Source: Gluconacetobacter asukensis | GTDB lineage: Bacteria > Pseudomonadota > Alphaproteobacteria > Acetobacterales > Acetobacteraceae | Direction: 5' to 3' | Assembly (NCBI RefSeq): GCF_014174375.1 | Contig: NZ_JABEQE010000010.1 | Location: 62,001-126,000 of the forward strand | DNA length: 64,000 nt | Shown here: piece after piece, positions 51,053 through 59,833 of the stretch | Numbering within the stretch: position 1 is the first letter of the stretch | Layout of the letters: the number at the start of each line of letters is the position of its first letter | Program-made: the position numbers and the translations under genes | Notes under the pieces: model-generated | Database searches by the model: none | What the model saw: only the letters and a program-made list of their open reading frames with translations | Told to the model about the DNA's origin: nothing

Positions 51053-51265
51053 ATGCGGGCTGGCGAGCGAGAGCGGCCCGAAGGGGCCGCGCCCGCCGGG
51101 CCGCGCACTTATGCCGATCGCGTGGCCGACGAACCGTGGCTCAACGGCACCGCGCCGGAGCCGCAGCCGGCCGACCTTGCACGCGGACTGGCCTTGTATC
51201 GCCGGGTCATGGTGATGCTGGCCACCCTCATGGCCCTCATCATCCTTCTGAACGGCTTACCATGA
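51053..51265 (+). CDS. Small C-terminally anchored membrane protein of unknown function
   Basis: This 70-residue protein has a polar, Pro/Ala-rich N-terminus and one C-terminal transmembrane segment, VMVMLATLMALIILLNGLP. It lies 60 bases before bluB and may be co-transcribed with it. The first ten codons (MRAGERERPE) recur almost exactly at 60830 without the remainder of the gene. Ribosome site is weak. Function unknown. Confidence 0.5.
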   Translation: MRAGERERPEGAAPAGPRTYADRVADEPWLNGTAPEPQPADLARGLALYRRVMVMLATLMALIILLNGLP

Positions 51266-51325
51266 TGCACGATCAGGGCGGGCATGGCTGGACAGACCTG
51301 CCCGCCGGCCTGAAAGACTGACCCG

Positions 51326-51949
51326 ATGGAATTCACGGCCTCCGACGTCTCAACCCTGAATCGTATCCTGCGCTGGCGCCGGGACGTTCGCCATTTTCGT
51401 CCCGACCCGATCGACGAGCCGGTCATCGCGCGACTGCGCGCGGCGATGGATCTGGCGCCATCGGTCGGCAACGCCCGCCCCTGGCGCGTCATTCGCGTCG
51501 ACAGCCCCGCATTGCGTGCCGCCGTGCGCACCGACTTCAGTCGCTGTAACGCCGAAGCCGCCAGGACCTATGACGGACGGCAGCACGAGGATTATCTACG
51601 CCTGAAGCTCGCCGGGCTGGATCATGCGCCGCTGCAACTCGCGGTCTTCACCGTGTCCGATCCCGCAGAAGGCCACTCGTTGGGGCGCCGGTCCATGCCG
51701 GACACATTGAGCGCCTCGACGAACATGGCGATTCACACCCTATGGCTGGCCGCAAGAGTGGAAAATCTGGGACTAGGCATGGTGTCCATTCTCGATCCCA
51801 AGGTCATGGAGCAGATCTTCGATTGCCCTGCCGAATGGCGGTTTTCCGCCTATCTCTGTATCGGCCATTCGGAATGCGATGATGACATGCCCTTGCTGCA
51901 CCGCGTCGGCTGGCAGGAGAACCACGCCCACCCATGGGAGATACGCTGA
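51326..51949 (+). CDS. bluB: 5,6-dimethylbenzimidazole synthase BluB
   Basis: This 207-residue flavin-destroying enzyme fragments FMNH2 to 5,6-dimethylbenzimidazole, the lower ligand of cobalamin. The nitroreductase-like fold shows WRRDVRHFRPDPIDEPVIAR, MDLAPSVGNARPWRVIRVDS, TLSASTNMAIHTLWLAARVE, and GLGMVSILDPKVMEQIFDCP, ending in SAYLCIGH. It is convergent with the remnant of cobQ, five bases away, consistent with a former cobalamin cluster. Confidence 0.92.
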   Translation: MEFTASDVSTLNRILRWRRDVRHFRPDPIDEPVIARLRAAMDLAPSVGNARPWRVIRVDSPALRAAVRTDFSRCNAEAARTYDGRQHEDYLRLKLAGLDHAPLQLAVFTVSDPAEGHSLGRRSMPDTLSASTNMAIHTLWLAARVENLGLGMVSILDPKVMEQIFDCPAEWRFSAYLCIGHSECDDDMPLLHRVGWQENHAHPWEIR

Positions 51950-51954
51950 GTTTT

Positions 51955-52605
51955 CTATCGCGCCACCGCCAGCAGCCCGGCGACATCGCAATGGGCTTCA
52001 AGATGCTCGGCCAGTGCGTCAAGGACCGCTTCCACCCCCTCGCCATAGGCCAGCGTCGAGGGCGCGGCGCCGAGCTGGCGCAGGAATGCCCCACGAAACG
52101 CGTCATCAGCGAACATGCCGTGCAGATAGCTGCCCATGACCCGCCCGTCCGTGGACATGGCCCCTTCCGGCGCACCCGCGACATGGGCAAACGGGCGGGA
52201 ACGAGCCTCGCCCGTCGTTTCCCCGATATGGATTTCATAGCCCGTCATCGGCACGCCGCTGGACGCATGGACCGCCTCCACGCCCGAGAGATGCTTGTCC
52301 GGCCGCATCGTCGTGACAAGGTCCAGCAGACCAAGGCCGGGTACGTCGCCCGCCGTGCCCTCCAGCTCCAGCGGGTCACGGATTGTTCGACCCAGCATCT
52401 GATAGCCGCCGCAGATGCCCAGCACATGGCCGCCGCGCCGCACATGAGCCCGGATATCGATATCCCACCCCTGGCCTCGCACCCAAGCGAGATCCGCAAT
52501 AGTGGATTTGGTTCCCGGCAGAATGACCAGGTCGGTATCGCCGGGAACGGCTTGCCCCGGGCCGACCATGATATGCTCGATCGAGATGCGGTTTTGGGTA
52601 ATCTT
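51955..52605 (-). pseudogene. cobQ: Cobyric acid synthase, C-terminal half only
   Basis: Only the glutamine amidotransferase part remains: ISIEHIMVGPGQAVPGDTDL, VILPGTKSTIADLAWVR, and HVLGICGGYQMLGRTI with the nucleophile cysteine, later MTGYEIHIGETTG and MGSYLHGMFADDAFRG with the catalytic His region. The N-terminal ATPase domain that activates the corrin carboxylates is absent, and coding homology fades near 52600, where IS701-derived sequence begins. Full-length CobQ is around 480 residues. The remaining frame is open but cannot make the complete enzyme. Confidence 0.85.
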
Positions 52606-52635
52606 TACAGCAAGGCGGCGGATTTCCTGGGTCGA

Positions 52636-53319
52636 CTAGCGGATAAGTGCCACGTTTGTGCGGTTGGCTTTTTTTAGCGCCATGACGTTCGCCCGAGACC
52701 GCACAGCGGTCATCATGGCGTAAGCCAGCATGACGAGCGAGATGTGACGGTGCCAGCCATGCCAGGATCGGGTCTCGTTGTGGTCGAGGCCGAATTCGTT
52801 CTTGGCGGTCTCGAAGCCCTCTTCAATACGCCAGCGCACGCCCTCGACGGGATTGCGCCGCGCCAGCAACCCACGGGTCCATATCCCCGTTGAGGTGTCT
52901 GAATATTCGTCGGCCTCGAGATCGGCCATGGGGCAATGCAGCCAGTCATACAGCCGCTCGCCCTTGGTGCCGCGTCCGGCGGAACAGCGGACCCAAGCCT
53001 CGTCCGGCAGGGTCTTGATGATTTCGCGCGCCTCGCCGGACCAGTGGATGTCCGGACGCCAGGAATGGAACCAGTGATTGGCGTTGACACCAAGGACGAA
53101 GCCTTTGCCCGCGGGGCGCAAAGCGTGCCCTCTGGATGAAACGTGGATCACGAACAGCCCGATCTGGCAGTTGGTGATCTTGCCGGCAGACCTGGTATAT
53201 TGCCGTCCCACCCCGCACGATGCAGAACCCTTCTTGAGGAAACCGGTCTCGTCGACCACCAGCACCGCCTCCGCATTCCCCAGATGCTCGACAACATGAT
53301 CGCGCACCACGTCACGCAA
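52636..53319 (-). pseudogene. IS701-family transposase, internally deleted
   Basis: Family stretches are VLVVDETGFLKKGSASCGVG (first catalytic Asp), RQYTRSAGKITNCQIGLFV, KGERLYDWLHCPMADLEADE, and FETAKNEFGLDHNETRSWHG. The segment between SSRGHA and LRPAGKGFVLGVN is much too short, and ARRNPVEGVRWRIEEGFE joins parts that are normally separated, so two in-frame deletions are present. The N-terminal ~100 residues are also missing. It lies between the cobQ remnant and the two-component genes, and is the probable agent of cobQ loss. Confidence 0.82.
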
Positions 53320-53384
53320 CGCATCCGCGTCCCAGCGACCACGATCCTATCAAAGCGCGATCGGGGGATGCCGCGGACGACGAA

Positions 53385-53398
53385 TTAACAATACCCAA
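53385..53398. promoter_or_regulatory. Shared motif, copy 1 (upstream of response regulator)
   Basis: TTAACAATACCCAA stands 80 bases before the response regulator gene. A near-identical copy (13 of 14 bases) lies upstream of the TonB receptor at 55602. A binding site for the adjacent response regulator is a reasonable guess. Confidence 0.45.
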
Positions 53399-53477
53399 TC
53401 TTTCTGGGAGCCTCTTGTGTCCCTTATCCTCGCGTTCATAATCATGGCCACGTCGGAAATCAGATTGTGACCATCCC

Positions 53478-54191
53478 ATGCCGATCGGCTGCATGACCAA
53501 TGAATGGGCCGCTGCCGCTCCGGAAATCCTTTGGGTGGAGGACGATCGGCAGACCGTCGCCTATGTCACTGGATCCGCGCATCTTGCCCATATCGCGATC
53601 ACTGTGGCCGAGGACGGGCAACGCGGGCGGGCACTGGCGCTGGCGGGCGGGTGGGACTGCATCATTCTGGATCGCCGCCTACCTGGCGGCGACGGTCTGG
53701 CGATCCTGGCCGACCTGCGCGCTATGGGAATGCTGGTGCCCGTCCTGGTCCTGACGACCATGGACGGTATCCAGGACCGTGTGACGGGACTGCGACGCGG
53801 GGCTGACGATTATCTTGTCAAACCGTTCTCGATCCGCGAATTGTCGGCCCGCCTGGACGTCCTGATGCGCCGGTTGCGGCCCCCGTCCCGGGCGATGCGG
53901 CTGATTTTCGCGGATATCGAGGTCGATCTTGTCGCACGCCAGGCGTACCGCGCGGGAAAAAAACTGTTCATTCAGGATCAGGAATTGAAACTCCTCGAAT
54001 ACTTCATGCGCCATCCGAATATTGTCCTGTCGCACGAGATGCTGTTGCAGGCCGTCTGGGACATCGATTTCCCGATCCGCACCAACCTGCTGGAATCGAA
54101 TGTCAGCCGTCTTCGGGACCGGCTGGGCCGGGACGCTCCGCCCCTGATCCATACTGTACGGGGACAGGGTTACATGCTGCGAGGCCAATGA
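53478..54191 (+). CDS. OmpR/PhoB-family response regulator
   Basis: This 237-residue regulator has an N-terminal receiver domain with acidic pocket ILWVEDDRQ, phosphoacceptor Asp65 in CIILDRRLPGGDG, and the lysine of ADDYLVKPFS. A C-terminal winged-helix domain shows QELKLLEYFMRHPNIVLSHE, then VWDIDFPIRTNLLESNVSRL and IHTVRGQGYMLRG. Its TGA overlaps the ATG of the sensor kinase gene. With the downstream TonB receptor and periplasmic protein it suggests control of uptake of an extracellular ligand or metal. Confidence 0.92.
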   Translation: MPIGCMTNEWAAAAPEILWVEDDRQTVAYVTGSAHLAHIAITVAEDGQRGRALALAGGWDCIILDRRLPGGDGLAILADLRAMGMLVPVLVLTTMDGIQDRVTGLRRGADDYLVKPFSIRELSARLDVLMRRLRPPSRAMRLIFADIEVDLVARQAYRAGKKLFIQDQELKLLEYFMRHPNIVLSHEMLLQAVWDIDFPIRTNLLESNVSRLRDRLGRDAPPLIHTVRGQGYMLRGQ

Positions 54192-55600
54192 CATGGATGG
54201 ACGGGCAGGCGGATGGAACCCCGTCGAGGCTGTCCGTCCTGCGCAGCTCGTCCTTCCGCATCGTCGCCCTGTTTGCCGCTTGCTGCTTTATCTGCGGAAT
54301 GACGGTCACCGCGCTGTCCGGCTATCGCAGCCTGCATTCGCTGACCCGGCAGATCCACGAGGCCATCGCCAATGAACGGGATGAGGCACTGTCGGGTGTA
54401 TCCAGCCGTGACGTCGCGCATCTCACGTCCGCCATCCGCTCGGCGATCCGGTCCGATCCCACCGTCTATTATCTTCTGCAGGACGCGCACGGGCGGACCG
54501 TGGCCGGCAACATGCGCGACCTGCCGCGCATCGACGGCCCGCGTCATCTGTCCTGGACCTGGTTTCCGCTGCCGCCGGACGGACATCCGGTCGTTGGCCA
54601 GGGACAGGTGCTGGACGACGGCGGATATTTCTTCGTCGGCATGGACGGCGCGTCCCTGCGCTCCATGCGGCGTGACGTATGGCTCACACTGGTCTGGAGC
54701 GGCGGGGGGTTCCTCCTGATCGGCCTTGGCGGCGGCTTCGTCCTGAGCCGCCTGGTGTTGCGGCGGATCGAGACCATCAGCCAGACTGCGCGCGATATCA
54801 TGCGCGGCGACATTTCGCGCCGCATCGTCCTGAACGCGACGAACGACGAATTCGAACATCTGGCCGGCAGCCTCAACGCCATGCTCGACAGGAATGAGGC
54901 GCAGATCGCCAGCATCCGCCAGGTCACGAACGATATCGCGCACGACATGCGTCGTCCGCTGGCGCGCCTGGGCGAGCAACTGGACATGGCCGCCGAGGCC
55001 ACGGCGCCGCAGGACCGCGTGCGAGCGATCACGCGGTCGATGGCCTGTCTCGACGAGGCGCTGGAGATCTTCTCCACGCTGCTCAAGCTGGCGCAGATCG
55101 AGGCCGACGACAGGGCGCCTGACCCCCAGAGACTGCCGGTCGCCGATCTTCTGGCGTCTCTCGCCGGTCTCTACGGCCCGGTGGCCGAGGATCACGGACA
55201 AACGCTGGTCCTGGTCCCTCCGGAAGGCGGACTGGAACTGGACGGCAACCGCGTCCTGCTGACCCAGGTGCTGGCGAACCTGATCGAGAACGCGATCAAC
55301 CATTCCCCCGCGGGAACCCGGATCACGGTCACCGCGCGGCGGGCGGCTGGGAAGGTCGTCCTGGCCGTCGCCGATACCGGCCCGGGCATTCCGGCGCATG
55401 AGCGCGAGCGTGTGTTCGGCAAGATGGTCCGTCTGGACGGCAGCCGTGCCACGCCGGGAACGGGCCTGGGGCTGAGCATGGTGCGCGCGATCGTCCGTCT
55501 TCATTGTGGTGAGATCAGGCTGCTGGACAATGCGCCGCATGGCCTGCGCTGCGAAGTGACCATGCCGGCCACCACAGGCGCGCACCGGAATGGCTGGTAA
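54188..55600 (+). CDS. Sensor histidine kinase
   Basis: This is a 470-residue inner-membrane kinase. Two transmembrane segments (SFRIVALFAACCFICGMTVT and LVWSGGGFLLIGLGGGFVLS) bracket a periplasmic sensor domain of about 130 residues. A HAMP domain follows. The phosphoacceptor is in TNDIAHDMRRPLARL, an H-box with Met-Arg in place of the usual Leu-Arg-Thr. ATP-binding N, G1 and G2 boxes are LANLIENAINHSP, VADTGPGIP, and GTGLGLSMV. The start overlaps the response regulator by four bases. No ligand can be read from the sensor domain. Confidence 0.92.
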   Translation: MTWMDGQADGTPSRLSVLRSSSFRIVALFAACCFICGMTVTALSGYRSLHSLTRQIHEAIANERDEALSGVSSRDVAHLTSAIRSAIRSDPTVYYLLQDAHGRTVAGNMRDLPRIDGPRHLSWTWFPLPPDGHPVVGQGQVLDDGGYFFVGMDGASLRSMRRDVWLTLVWSGGGFLLIGLGGGFVLSRLVLRRIETISQTARDIMRGDISRRIVLNATNDEFEHLAGSLNAMLDRNEAQIASIRQVTNDIAHDMRRPLARLGEQLDMAAEATAPQDRVRAITRSMACLDEALEIFSTLLKLAQIEADDRAPDPQRLPVADLLASLAGLYGPVAEDHGQTLVLVPPEGGLELDGNRVLLTQVLANLIENAINHSPAGTRITVTARRAAGKVVLAVADTGPGIPAHERERVFGKMVRLDGSRATPGTGLGLSMVRAIVRLHCGEIRLLDNAPHGLRCEVTMPATTGAHRNGW

Positions 55601-55601
55601 G

Positions 55602-55615
55602 TTAATAATACCCAA
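55602..55615. promoter_or_regulatory. Shared motif, copy 2 (upstream of TonB receptor)
   Basis: TTAATAATACCCAA begins two bases after the kinase gene and 175 bases before the TonB receptor gene. It differs from copy 1 at 53385 by one base. The interval to the receptor is AT-rich, in contrast to the neighbouring coding DNA, and looks like a promoter. Confidence 0.45.
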
Positions 55616-55776
55616 CATAGATTAAGTATTGCTACACTTTGGACTGTAACCCAATCTTCATGCGCAAATATTGTAAAAAATTGTAATTGGCTGTTCGCGG
55701 ATATGGTTTTGGCGGAGACCGGTAAGGCGCCGTCAGAGAGCGCCGCACTCTATATTTACCGGTTAAAAGGTGTCTT

Positions 55777-58599
55777 ATGCAGTATTCTGCTCATCGCAAG
55801 GCGTGTCGGTACGGTAGTCTTGCCATTTCTTTGACTTTGATGGCCGGAGTTTCCATGCCGGCATCCGCGCGCGCCGGCGACGGCACCAGTCACCAGGACC
55901 CGCAGGCGAAGGGCGGCAAGGCCGGGACGCGCAAACACATGGTGGCCCGCCATGCCCACCGCACGGCCCAACCCGCCGCCGCTGCTCCAGCCACGGCCGC
56001 CGCCATCCACGACGATGCGCTGGCCCGCAATGGGGGGGCGGGCGAGAAGTTCGACGTGATCGGCGCCTTGACCGGCATTGCGGCATCGAATGCGTCCGAA
56101 CGCAACGCGCCGAATGCGATCACCGTCCGCACGGCGGAAGAAATCCGCAAACTCCCTGACATCAACATGGCCGAGGCGATTTCGCGCATGTCGGGCGTCT
56201 CGCTCCAGACCGATACCGGCGAAGGGCGATTCGTCAATATTCGCGGTCTCGACGCGGATTTGAGCGGCGTCACGTTCGGCGGCGTGCGCGTGATGCCGTC
56301 GAACCAAGCTTCGGTCTTCGGCGGTGCCCGCGCGGTCGCGCTGGACGCGATTCCGGCCGGCATGGTGGCCTCGGTCGTCCTGACCAAGACGATGCGTCCG
56401 GACCAGGATGGCGAGGCCATGGGCGGTACGATCGACCTCGTGCCCCGCACGCAGGAACCCAACGGCAAGCCGTTCGTCGAATTTGACATCGGCGGCGGCG
56501 CCGAACCCCTGCGCGGCACGCCGGTGGTCAACGGCCAGATCACCGCCGGAGCCAGCTTCGGCTTCGGCGGGCATCCGGGCCCCTATGGCCAGGCCGGGTC
56601 GGGCGTGGGTGGGGGCTGGGTTTCCAACCCGCGGCCGTTTTCCATCTTCGCCACGGCCGGCATGTATAACGACCAGCGCGGCGTCGACGATGTGGAAGAG
56701 GCCTATTCCGACCAGCAATCCTTGGGCTATCCGGACAAGCTGCTCTCGACGATCGACATGCGGCGCTATCAGTATTTTCGCCGCCGCTACAATCGGGGCG
56801 GCGAACTGGATTTCGATCCGAACCGAGACAATCATTTCTTCGTCCGGTTCGCGGAATCGGGCTATCACGAAGGTTATCACCGGTACAGCCTGATCGCGAA
56901 CGGCCTGGATTCAGGCGCCGGGGACGGCAATTGTCCCGCGCCCTATAATTGTCTTGCCGGTACGAACCAGGCCGGATTCGTCGCCCCGCAGGCGACCTTT
57001 CAGAAACAGGCTGTCGAACGCCTGAACACGGTCCAGAACGACATGGCGACCTGGGGCGGGCGGAACACGATCGGCCGGGTCAGGATCGACTATCATGGAG
57101 CCTGGTCGCATGGCGACGGCAATTTCCCGCTGGCCCGGACGGCGACCTTCACCGACATGTCCGGCCCGACCGCCGTCGCCTACAACAATATGGCCACTCC
57201 CAACCAACCGACGCTTGCCGCACTGGATGGCACAGGCTACGCGAACCGCGATTACAGGCTGACCAGCCTCGCGGACAATATGCAGAAAAATTCCGACAAT
57301 GAATGGTCGGGCGGTGCCAACGCCCTGATCCCGCTGGACGTCCTGCGCAATCAGAGTTCGTTGAAGGTCGGCGTCCTGGTCCGTCTGCGTCGTCGCACCA
57401 CGTCCCAGGATAACAGGAACTGGACCGGCGACGGCACGATCCCGCTGTCCAGCTTCGCCTACGGTCCGGACAATCTTTATTACAAGAACCAATATAATAT
57501 CGGCCCGTTCGTGGACAGCGCCGGGATTTACGCCCTTGCCGGCACGCCCGCCCTGCCCCAGTCCGACCCGGCGGGCGACGCGATTTCCAGCCTGCAGGGA
57601 ACGCAGCTCGACCACGAAAATGTCTATGCCGGCTATTTCCAGTATGAAGGGAACATCTCCGAGGCACTACATGTCATGGCCGGCATGCGTTTCGAGGCGA
57701 CGAACGGACATTACCAGGGCGTTCTGACGACGATCGACGCCAATGGCAATACAGTGCTCTCCCCGACGACAGTCAGGCAGAATTATTTCAATTACCTGCC
57801 GGATGTCGAATTCCGTTACACCTTCATGCCGCGCCTGATCGGGCGGCTGTCCTATTCCACCGCGTTGGCGCGTCCCGGATTCAACCAGAATACCGCCTCC
57901 ACGACCGTCGATGCCAGCACGGGCACCATCTCGCGCGGTAATCCCGGCCTGCCGGCCATGACGAGCGACGCCTTCGATGCATCGCTCGAATATTATACCG
58001 GCAACGGAGGGCTGATCTCCGTCGGTGCCTTCGACAAGGAAATCAGCAACTACATCATGCCGCGGCAGGATCGTTACGTGAATTACGGCGGCCTGGCCGG
58101 CATCGTGAACGTCGTCAGCTGGAAAAATATTCCTCATGCCCAGGCCTACGGTTTCGAGGCCGTCTATAACCAGAAATTCACGTTCCTGCCGAGCATCCTG
58201 AAATATACGGGGTTCGAGGGAAATTATACCTGGATCATCTCGACCGGGCAGGTCCATCCCGGTATCGACGCGCCGCTGCCATCCACCTCGAACAACAATA
58301 TCAATGCGGCGCTCTATTACGAGGACCCGAAATTCAGCATCCGCGTCGGCGTCAACTATGTCTCGCGCAACCTGTTCGCGATCGGCGGTTCCCAGGCCAC
58401 CGATATCTGGACGGCGGACCGCCTGCGCGTCGACATGTCGGCGTCCTATTCCATCACGAAAAACCTGGCGCTCTATGCCTCGGTCAAGAATCTGACCAAT
58501 ACGCCATTGAAGTTCATCGAAGGCACCAGCGACAGCCGGCCCATCCAGCGCGAGGTCTATTACGAGACCGTGCTGGGCGGCGTGCGCGGACATTTCTGA
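55777..58599 (+). CDS. TonB-dependent outer-membrane receptor (Caulobacter/Xanthomonas type)
   Basis: This is a 940-residue receptor. After a signal peptide (SLAISLTLMAGVSMPASARA) and a His/Ala/Lys-rich linker, the plug has NAPNAITVRTAEEIRKLPDI, NMAEAISRMSGVSLQTDTGE, and GRFVNIRGLDADLSGVTFGG, then DQDGEAMGGTIDLVPR. The barrel includes LIGRLSYSTALARPGFNQ and ends VYYETVLGGVRGHF, with the aromatic C-terminus recognised by the outer-membrane assembly machinery. The style matches the large TonB-Xanth-Caul group, whose ligands are often sugars or chelates. It lies behind a two-component system and before a periplasmic beta-propeller gene. Confidence 0.93.
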   Translation: MQYSAHRKACRYGSLAISLTLMAGVSMPASARAGDGTSHQDPQAKGGKAGTRKHMVARHAHRTAQPAAAAPATAAAIHDDALARNGGAGEKFDVIGALTGIAASNASERNAPNAITVRTAEEIRKLPDINMAEAISRMSGVSLQTDTGEGRFVNIRGLDADLSGVTFGGVRVMPSNQASVFGGARAVALDAIPAGMVASVVLTKTMRPDQDGEAMGGTIDLVPRTQEPNGKPFVEFDIGGGAEPLRGTPVVNGQITAGASFGFGGHPGPYGQAGSGVGGGWVSNPRPFSIFATAGMYNDQRGVDDVEEAYSDQQSLGYPDKLLSTIDMRRYQYFRRRYNRGGELDFDPNRDNHFFVRFAESGYHEGYHRYSLIANGLDSGAGDGNCPAPYNCLAGTNQAGFVAPQATFQKQAVERLNTVQNDMATWGGRNTIGRVRIDYHGAWSHGDGNFPLARTATFTDMSGPTAVAYNNMATPNQPTLAALDGTGYANRDYRLTSLADNMQKNSDNEWSGGANALIPLDVLRNQSSLKVGVLVRLRRRTTSQDNRNWTGDGTIPLSSFAYGPDNLYYKNQYNIGPFVDSAGIYALAGTPALPQSDPAGDAISSLQGTQLDHENVYAGYFQYEGNISEALHVMAGMRFEATNGHYQGVLTTIDANGNTVLSPTTVRQNYFNYLPDVEFRYTFMPRLIGRLSYSTALARPGFNQNTASTTVDASTGTISRGNPGLPAMTSDAFDASLEYYTGNGGLISVGAFDKEISNYIMPRQDRYVNYGGLAGIVNVVSWKNIPHAQAYGFEAVYNQKFTFLPSILKYTGFEGNYTWIISTGQVHPGIDAPLPSTSNNNINAALYYEDPKFSIRVGVNYVSRNLFAIGGSQATDIWTADRLRVDMSASYSITKNLALYASVKNLTNTPLKFIEGTSDSRPIQREVYYETVLGGVRGHF

Positions 58600-58660
58600 G
58601 CCGGGGCGTCGGTCGACGCGTCACGGTACGGCAGTATATCGGAAATCTGGAGAATATGAC

Positions 58661-59671
58661 ATGAAGCGTGGATTGAAATCGATCGGATGGGGCTTCGTGG
58701 CCGGCATGGTCGCGGCATGCGCCTGCGCGGCGCCGGCTGCCCGGGCCGGCGACCTGCCGGGGCCGGACGGCAATTACGACTATGCGGCATTCGATCGCGG
58801 GACGGGCCACCTGTATGTCGCGCGGGCGACCTCCGTGACGGATTACGACCTGAAGAACGGGAAGGCCGCCGTCAGCATCGGGCAGATCCAGCATGGCCAT
58901 GCCGTGCTGCCCTTGAAGGGCCGCACGGATCTGCTGGTGACGAGCGGTGACGACGATACCGTTCGTTTCATCGACAGGACGGACGGACATGAAACGGGCC
59001 GCGTCGCCGTCGGCCGCAAGCCGGATGGCGCCGTCATCGACGAGCGACACGGACGGGCATTCGTGATGAACGCCAAAGGAGGCACGGTGTCGGTCATCGA
59101 CCTGGCATCCAGGGAGGTCACGGCCACCGTGACGCTGAAGCCGGGGCTGGAATTCCCCGCGCTGGGCCAGGATGGGACGCTGTACGTCAATAACGAGGAC
59201 GCCAACGAGATCGAGACGGTCGACACCGCCGCCATGGCGGCGGGGCCGGCCATCGCGCTGGGCGCGTGCGCCGGGCCCAGCGGCCTGGCGTACGACAAGG
59301 CATCGGACCGGCTGATCGCGGCCTGCGCCAATGGCAAGGCCGCAATCGTCTCGGCTGGGCGGAAGACGCTGGAAGGCCTGGTCGCCATCGGCGGCGGGCC
59401 CGATGCCGTCATCCTCGATGCCATGCGGCGGCGCGCCTACATCCCATGCGGCGCCAGCGGGGAATTGGACCAGATCTCGCTGGCGGGTGCCGGCGTGCCC
59501 GGGGGCGTGAAGCGCATTCCGACCGAAACGGGCGCACGCACCGGCGCCCTGGACGCCCGGACCGGCACGCTGTATCTGCCCGCCGCGCGTTTCTCGCCCC
59601 CCGCGCCCGGGCAGGCGCACGGGGCCATGATCCCAGGCAGCTTTCACGTTCTGGTCGTACGCGCCGGCTGA
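58661..59671 (+). CDS. Periplasmic YVTN/YncE-like beta-propeller protein
   Basis: This 336-residue protein has a signal peptide (WGFVAGMVAACACAAPAARA) and six to seven repeats of a propeller: YDYAAFDRGTGHLYVARATS, VTSGDDDTVRFIDRTDGHET, VIDERHGRAFVMNAKGGTVS, then SGLAYDKASDRLIAACANGK and AVILDAMRRRAYIPCGASGE. It is the YncE/YVTN type, which often accompanies TonB receptors. It follows the receptor gene by 61 bases and is probably in the same operon. Function unknown; a ligand-binding role is inferred. Confidence 0.85.
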   Translation: MKRGLKSIGWGFVAGMVAACACAAPAARAGDLPGPDGNYDYAAFDRGTGHLYVARATSVTDYDLKNGKAAVSIGQIQHGHAVLPLKGRTDLLVTSGDDDTVRFIDRTDGHETGRVAVGRKPDGAVIDERHGRAFVMNAKGGTVSVIDLASREVTATVTLKPGLEFPALGQDGTLYVNNEDANEIETVDTAAMAAGPAIALGACAGPSGLAYDKASDRLIAACANGKAAIVSAGRKTLEGLVAIGGGPDAVILDAMRRRAYIPCGASGELDQISLAGAGVPGGVKRIPTETGARTGALDARTGTLYLPAARFSPPAPGQAHGAMIPGSFHVLVVRAG

Positions 59672-59699
59672 ACGCCGCGCGCCGGCGTGCCGCGTTCAG
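59668..59699 (+). terminator. Candidate hairpin after the propeller gene
   Basis: CTGAACGC and GCGTTCAG flank a GC-rich loop capable of further pairing, overlapping the stop codon of the propeller gene. No U-run follows, so it may be an attenuator or Rho-related structure. Confidence 0.35.
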
Positions 59700-59833
59700 C
59701 CGGTCGCTGGCGCCGGAACCTTGGGCGCCATACCGGCACGGCTCCCCCGCGGGGCCGCGCCGGTATATGGGGCGGCGGCTTGCAGACATGGCGCCCGTGC
59801 GGGATCAGCCAATGGCGAGCCGGGCGCCCGGGT

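Noticed and set aside
50954-51325. Possible cobalamin riboswitch before bluB
   Set aside because: I found no B12-box-like core, and the noncoding space before the small gene is only about 100 bases, too short for the aptamer.
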